From Diploscapter coronatus (Eukaryota; Nematoda; Chromadorea; Rhabditida; Rhabditidae): a stretch of DNA of 64,000 nucleotides. The notes under the pieces were generated by a model that saw nothing but the letters and a program-made list of their open reading frames with translations, was not told the origin of the DNA and ran no database searches. Positions 58,920 to 64,000 of this stretch are shown here, piece after piece (position 1 is the first letter of the stretch; every line of letters begins with the position of its first letter). The DNA is taken from assembly GCA_964036155.1 (NCBI GenBank), contig OZ038423.1:16569249-16633248 (forward strand), read 5' to 3'. The position numbers and the translations under genes are program-made.

Positions 58920-61405
58920 CGAAATATGACTCAATATAGAAAATATCGGATGGAACAAAACAATCAGCGAAATAATTGAAAACGAAGAACTGGCAAATCG
59001 ATAAATGAAAGAAATGAAGCGAGAAAGTGAAAGGTAAAAGAGACGTACAAACACAGCGCTATCTCAATAGAGCATTAACGAATCAACACATAAAATAGTC
59101 TTTGATCAGTTAGAATTTGCAGATTATATTTCATCTCAAAATAACGAAGCAATTATAATTCGAAGGCAGAATATGTCAGAAGCTTGTTACTCAAAAACAC
59201 ATATTACAATGCAAAACAATGCTATTAAGAAACCGTATGACTAACAATATGTTTACGTGTTATGTTTTCACATTTGTGAATTTCAAAATCTCAATCTTTT
59301 TTTTCTTTGGACAGCTTCCCGCCTTCCCCTTCGTGAGTCTTTCTTCACTTCTCATTGTCCTCCTCATCCCTTCCCTCCTCTCTCGTCTCCCCATCCCCAT
59401 CCCGCCCTAATCCTCTTCTACAGTCCGTCAGTCAGTCAGTCCGAGTCAGTTGAGTCCGTCACTCGACTCCTTTTCAGTGTTATTTTTCACATTTGGATCG
59501 ACTGTTCGTGATGTGACACACATGTGAGAAGAGGAGTTGTTCGCATTTTAATTTATTTCGAGTTTTCCATTTCGCATTTCAGCCGAATGAATGCTATTTG
59601 AATCTGACTTATACCTTCTAAGTACTGAGAATTGTACGTTAATGGCTAGGTTTGATATGAAATGAGATCAATTATTGTATGCTTGTCTGCATCTTCTTTC
59701 TGATTTTTGAATTGTTATGCTATTTTTGATATAAGATATTTCATTGAATCTTTTCAGACATACAACGGTATTATTTCTACGAGTTATCTGACGTCATAAT
59801 GCCATTCTAGTTTTAGTAAGCATAGCAATTGAATATTTCGAAATACATGTTTCCGTATTGTAAGCTCTGTTTGTATGCATACCCGTCAATATTTCTCTCC
59901 TCTTCCATAGCATATCCATTTTCCGCGTTTTCCTGTCACGAGTGAGTTCGTCCTCTTATTGTTAGTTTGTTTAGTTGTACATCGTTTGTCTGTCCATTTG
60001 TAACTAATTCTTCCTTCCTTTTCAACTTTCTTTTCTGTTATCCACAGCTTTAACTCTTTTCACAAATAGGTAGTCAATCCGCTTTCCTAGCTAGTGAATT
60101 CCCTTTCTTTTTCCTCAAATAGTAATCTCTGTTCGTTTGTCCTTCTACTATTTCCTCTTCTTTCCTCATAGAGTTGATCGATTTTCTGACAGTAGTCCCC
60201 CTGCCTGTCTTTCTCTATCCTTGTACAGGTCATTCTCATTCCTATTTCCTCTTTCTGCAATCCAATCTACTCTGACCGCTCTCCGAATGTCTGATTCATC
60301 CCCCTCTCTCTATTCTCCGCATTCAGGCGTTCACGATCTGCATAGTTTCATTAGTCAGTCAGTCAGTCAGTCAGTCAGTTGTATTGTCAAAATTCCAGTC
60401 TATATTTTTCTTCGATTAGCGCGAATTTTAAATATCGCGCGCTCAATTATCTGAACCATTCGCGATTCTTCATCTTCAAACTATGACTAATTTGAAACGT
60501 GTTATTGTGTAGATGTGAAAAGCTTTGATCCCTGACGCTCAGTTTAGTTCAGAACGATACCATACACGTTCTTGGATAGCTCTTACTTCAGTTATTAGTT
60601 ATTCAGCTTCATAGTCCATACATTAACAATATCTCAATTACCAGCCAGTATCTGGATCGAAATACAATAACAATCCCAATTCCCAATCAATTTGTCGCTC
60701 AATTCCCTCATCTTCGGCGTCTGGTGATTCATTTCCCATCCTTTCAGCCAATTCCAATTTCTTTCTCTTTGTTTAGTTTATAGCTTCTTCTGGCAATTGC
60801 CTATTCATAATGACTTTTCATATTTCACCATCGAAAATCTGGCCCATATTATTTTTCACTCATCTCGTATAATTGGTACTAATCGATTTGTCCATCGCCC
60901 CTATTGACAAATTGAAAAACTTGGTCGTTCTATTTGAGAATTATGTGATAATTTCGAGCCGACTTTCAAAAAATATTCTAAGTCATTCAGAATTTGCGAA
61001 TACTATGCGTATAAACAATCATTTTCTTACGCCGGAAAATTATTCTTTCATCAACTAATCATTGAATAATAAAAATTTAACTTTATAATAGAGTAGTTAA
61101 ATAAGTTCTATCGCATTAATTTTTTATTCTGCCTATTTTTCGCTAATCAACTACGAAACTGAATTAAGTTGGGCGAAAAAATCAAATTAACGATATGCGG
61201 ACGAAAAGAAGTAAATTTTTATCCGATCATCATGATTTGAATAGTTGCCAGAGTAACTTGAGAAAATACTTCCATGTGACAGAACTTTTCTACCAACCCA
61301 ATATTTTACTCGGATATCGTAAACTTGATCGTGTGAAACTTCAATTTTCCTCCAAGATTTATAAAAATTTGCAGTAATTCGATAAAACCTCGAAAATATT
61401 TAACC
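58920..61405. promoter_or_regulatory. Upstream region of nuclear receptor (-) and tth-1 (+), pyrimidine-rich
   Basis: About 2.5 kb between divergent starts. From about 59290 to 60350 the + strand is CT-rich, with TCAGTCAGTCAG arrays at 59428-59440 and 60353-60379. A TTTGCAG acceptor at 61371-61374, 31 bases before the tth-1 ATG, is probably its trans-splice or 5'UTR acceptor. No coding exon recognised. Confidence 0.55.
60353..60379. repeat. (AGTC)n tandem repeat, ~7 units
   Basis: Uninterrupted AGTC units in the pyrimidine-rich region upstream of tth-1. Confidence 0.9.
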
Positions 61406-62365
61406 ATGTCGACTGAGCACGCCCCTTCCGTTGATGAGCTGCCGAAAATCAGCCCTGATTTGGCCCAGGCAGTCATGGGAAGAGTCGAACTGAAAAAGGT
61501 CGAGACTCAAGAGAAGCAGGTTCTTCCCACCAAAGAAGGTACGATTTTAATTCCAATTTTGTCTTAGATCGAACAATTGAGACAGAATAAGTTACTCACA
61601 ATTTGAATGTCAAAATGTAAATTGTGAAATGCAAACTTGAATTAGAAATGCACCAAGATGTGAATAATAAAAGAAAATTACTGTATCTGTATTAGATTGA
61701 AACTCCCTATTTTATACCTGTCTAAAAATGAAAATATTTTCGTTCTTCAAATTTAGTATATTAAAATTCATGATTGTCTGAATCTGGATTGCATAATTTA
61801 AAAGGTCCATAACGCCATTCAAGGGAATTCGATACCAAATTATTCCTCAAAGTTTAGACATCCAAACGGAAAAGCAACACAAGGAACTGACCGACAAAAT
61901 CGAGGAGTTCAACACTTCCGACCTCAAGCACGCGAAGACTCAAGAGAAGCAGGTTCTTCCCACTCAAGAAGGTTCGATTTAAGCTGTTTTTCCTTATTAC
62001 TTGAAGGAAATGTGAGGCTGTACTGAACTCGTACGATATTTTTCCCTTGCTAATAATAAGCAGGCCTAGGAAAAACGATTGTCAGAAACCCTTTGCGATC
62101 TACCTCCAGTATATTTTCTTAGCAAAGTTCTAACTCTAAACTTTACATAAAAAGTAAAAGATGGTAGCAAAGCTTCGCTTTACTTGGAGAAAGAATCTCA
62201 TTATTTACTTAGATATCTCCCGCGAAAAGACGATCGAGGGAGCAGCTCATTTTGACAAATCTGCCTTGAAGCACGTCGAAATCCACGAGTCGCACAACGT
62301 TGAAGGTATTCATATTGTTGACTATATGTTCATTAAAAATAATTGTTTCAGTGATCGATTCGTAA
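61406..62365 (+). CDS. tth-1: Multi-repeat beta-thymosin (actin-binding)
   Basis: Cytoplasmic actin-monomer/filament-binding protein. Exons in phase: 61406-61538, 61858-61971, 62213-62305, 62352-62365 (G/TG ATC GAT TCG TAA); 117 residues. Three beta-thymosin/WH2-type units are seen, each with the LKK/LKH linker motif: LKKVETQEKQVLPTKED (29-45), LKHAKTQEKQVLPTQED (67-83), LKHVEIHESHNV (101-112). They are separated by amphipathic segments (IQTEKQHKELTDKIEEF; ISREKTIEGAAHFDKS). C. elegans TTH-1 is described as having four units, so this copy is one shorter or its first unit is unrecognised. Exons 1 and 2 each end with almost the same sequence. The ATG is the first in frame after the candidate acceptor at 61374. 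Confidence 0.93.
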
Positions 62366-64000
62366 TTAATTGGACTTGGGATGCTAACTTCGACCATATT
62401 TATTGCAACAAATATCTATTCAAAATTACGAACTTCTTGAATTTCACTTTCACTTATTCATTCGCAATGCCTGAAACGATATTGGTAATTTTGCAGCATT
62501 TTATCTGCCTTATTATTTATCCTTCACCTATTAATCGATTTATCTTCATAATTAATCGATAATCATATCGCCTTGTTCCATTTCATTTCCGTGTTTATCT
62601 GCTTTTTCATGAATAAACTTATCATCGTTCTGTCGAGATTTGGCAAATGCAAAGGTGAAAATGAACGAGAAAATGAGTGCACACTTCCCACTTCCAAATC
62701 CAAACAAATAATAGCCTATGCATGCGAATGAACGTGAATGTGGCCAGAGCAGAATAGACTTGCCAATTGAATTCTGACAGATTACTGAACTAATCCACCA
62801 GTTTGCAATTTTTCATTTTTAGTAATAATTTATTAAAAATTTCGCATGGTGATTCAACTTCTATCGCTAGATTAAATTTTATAGTAGGTTGACCCTAAAT
62901 ACCTAATAATATGCAATACGTATCATCGAATATTTTAATTATTTAACATTAATCTATCAGAAATTTTTGCCTTATTCCATTCTGACCTATAAATGTCATT
63001 GAATTTCCCAGAAGTTCGCGAAATTTGAGAACAAATCGGCATTATCTATATTTCATTCTCGGGATCTAAGCAAAATTTCATCAGAATAAATAATTCTAAT
63101 TTTTAAATTACAAAAAGCTATTAGATAACCAAATAATTAGGAGAAATATCAAACTGAATTTATATAGTCTATGAACGTTCACTTGGAATAAAGTAAAAAA
63201 GGGTGCTGTTCTTTATTTCTCTTCCTTGAGCCATTGAATGCGTACACAAACGTGCACATTTGTTCTTTTCGCGATCATTTACTTCCTTCTCGTTTTTCGT
63301 GTTTTAAGGATAATTAATCAATAAATTCTTATCATTATCGATAGATGACAATATTTGGCGAGCGTTTGTTGCGAAAATTTCTATATTTTCGATGAAAGAA
63401 TAAGGAAAAACAAAAAGAGAGCGGGAAAAGTCAACGATGAAAAGTGCCGTCAAAACATGGCATGTCCGCGGTTCAATGAATGAGGAGAAAAAAGACGCTT
63501 TTTAAAATTTTATTCCAAGTGATTGTTCACCGACAATATGAATCACCATTAAAATTACTAATCACTTTGCTTTTCAAGACTGCTTAATTCGCAAAGCTGA
63601 TGAAATTATGTTTTTGATTGTTTTCTTAGTAAAATATCGTTTTCATTTCGCAATTCGTACAGTGCTTTCTATATTTCTCAATTACTCATCCTCTCCAAAA
63701 CATTGCATTTCTCTGTGTCCTGTGCCGTTTTTGCAGCGCGATTCGTTTCGTACAAAATAAGATAACAAAAGTTGCCTGCCGTTTCTTTCGTTGAGTCAAC
63801 GGTTGATTTATTGCAAATTTCTGCATAAACATACGGTTTCTAGCAATATTTATGTGTCGTGATGAATAAGTTTTTTCACAAGTTTGAATCTTTTTCATCA
63901 ATAATCGATAAAAATTCAATGACACCTTATAAAGTACTCAAAAGTCTGGGCCTCCTTTTGATTCTCTATTAAAAATCATCACCATAATAAAGTGACTAAA
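62366..64000. other. Downstream AT-rich region without recognised gene
   Basis: Contains a candidate tth-1 poly(A) signal, AATAAA at 62612-62617. The remaining ORFs (for example 63686-63925, -) show no domain or splice logic. Confidence 0.6.

Noticed and set aside
1..64000. CRISPR array, operon-like bacterial system, tRNA or rRNA genes
   Set aside because: No regularly spaced direct repeats and no prokaryotic gene organisation. I saw no tRNA cloverleaf motifs such as GGTTCGAATCC, but a dedicated scan was not possible.

Overview
The window is nuclear DNA from a nematode, most likely a rhabditid/diplogastrid (clade V) worm. The genes have many short exons, GT..TTTCAG introns and a nematode-type gene set: a WAGO-like Argonaute without its catalytic aspartates, a DUF273 family member, a cystathionine beta-synthase with tandem domains and no heme or CBS modules, a divergent nuclear hormone receptor, and a multi-repeat beta-thymosin. 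The species cannot be fixed from sequence alone. All gene models are hand-joined by reading frame and splice-site phase.

Layout: 0-3.4 kb, 3' part of a WAGO-class Argonaute (+). 4.0-5.5 kb, a short DUF273 gene (-). 5.5-10.8 kb, no recognised gene. 10.8-13.0 kb, a peptide-type GPCR (+). 14.1-18.4 kb, an SLC26 anion transporter with a STAS domain (+). 18.4-23.6 kb, purine-rich intergenic DNA. 23.6-27.0 kb, a five-finger C2H2-type transcription factor (-). 27-37.7 kb, a long stretch with extreme purine/pyrimidine strand bias and no convincing exon. 37.7-38.0 kb, one orphan cysteine-containing exon (-). 39.7-45.0 kb, cbs-1 (-). 46.9-53.7 kb, a ~915-residue coiled-coil protein (-), divergent from mrpl-47 (+, 54.5-56.9 kb). 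57.2-58.9 kb, a nuclear hormone receptor (-), convergent with mrpl-47. 61.4-62.4 kb, tth-1 (+). The right 1.6 kb is AT-rich with nothing recognised.

The genes do not form an operon or pathway: strands alternate, and only coiled-coil/mrpl-47 form a close divergent pair (747 bp). The most distinctive feature is the number of different inverted-repeat (foldback/MITE-like) elements, at least eleven, mostly in introns. One family is present twice, in opposite orientation, at 24.4 kb and 47.8 kb. Other points for follow-up are the long strand-biased tracts with tandem TCAG motifs, the degenerate N-terminal domain of CBS, one cbs-1 exon without a visible AG acceptor, and the truncated DUF273 gene. 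I did not find a defence system, CRISPR array or other clearly new multi-gene system.
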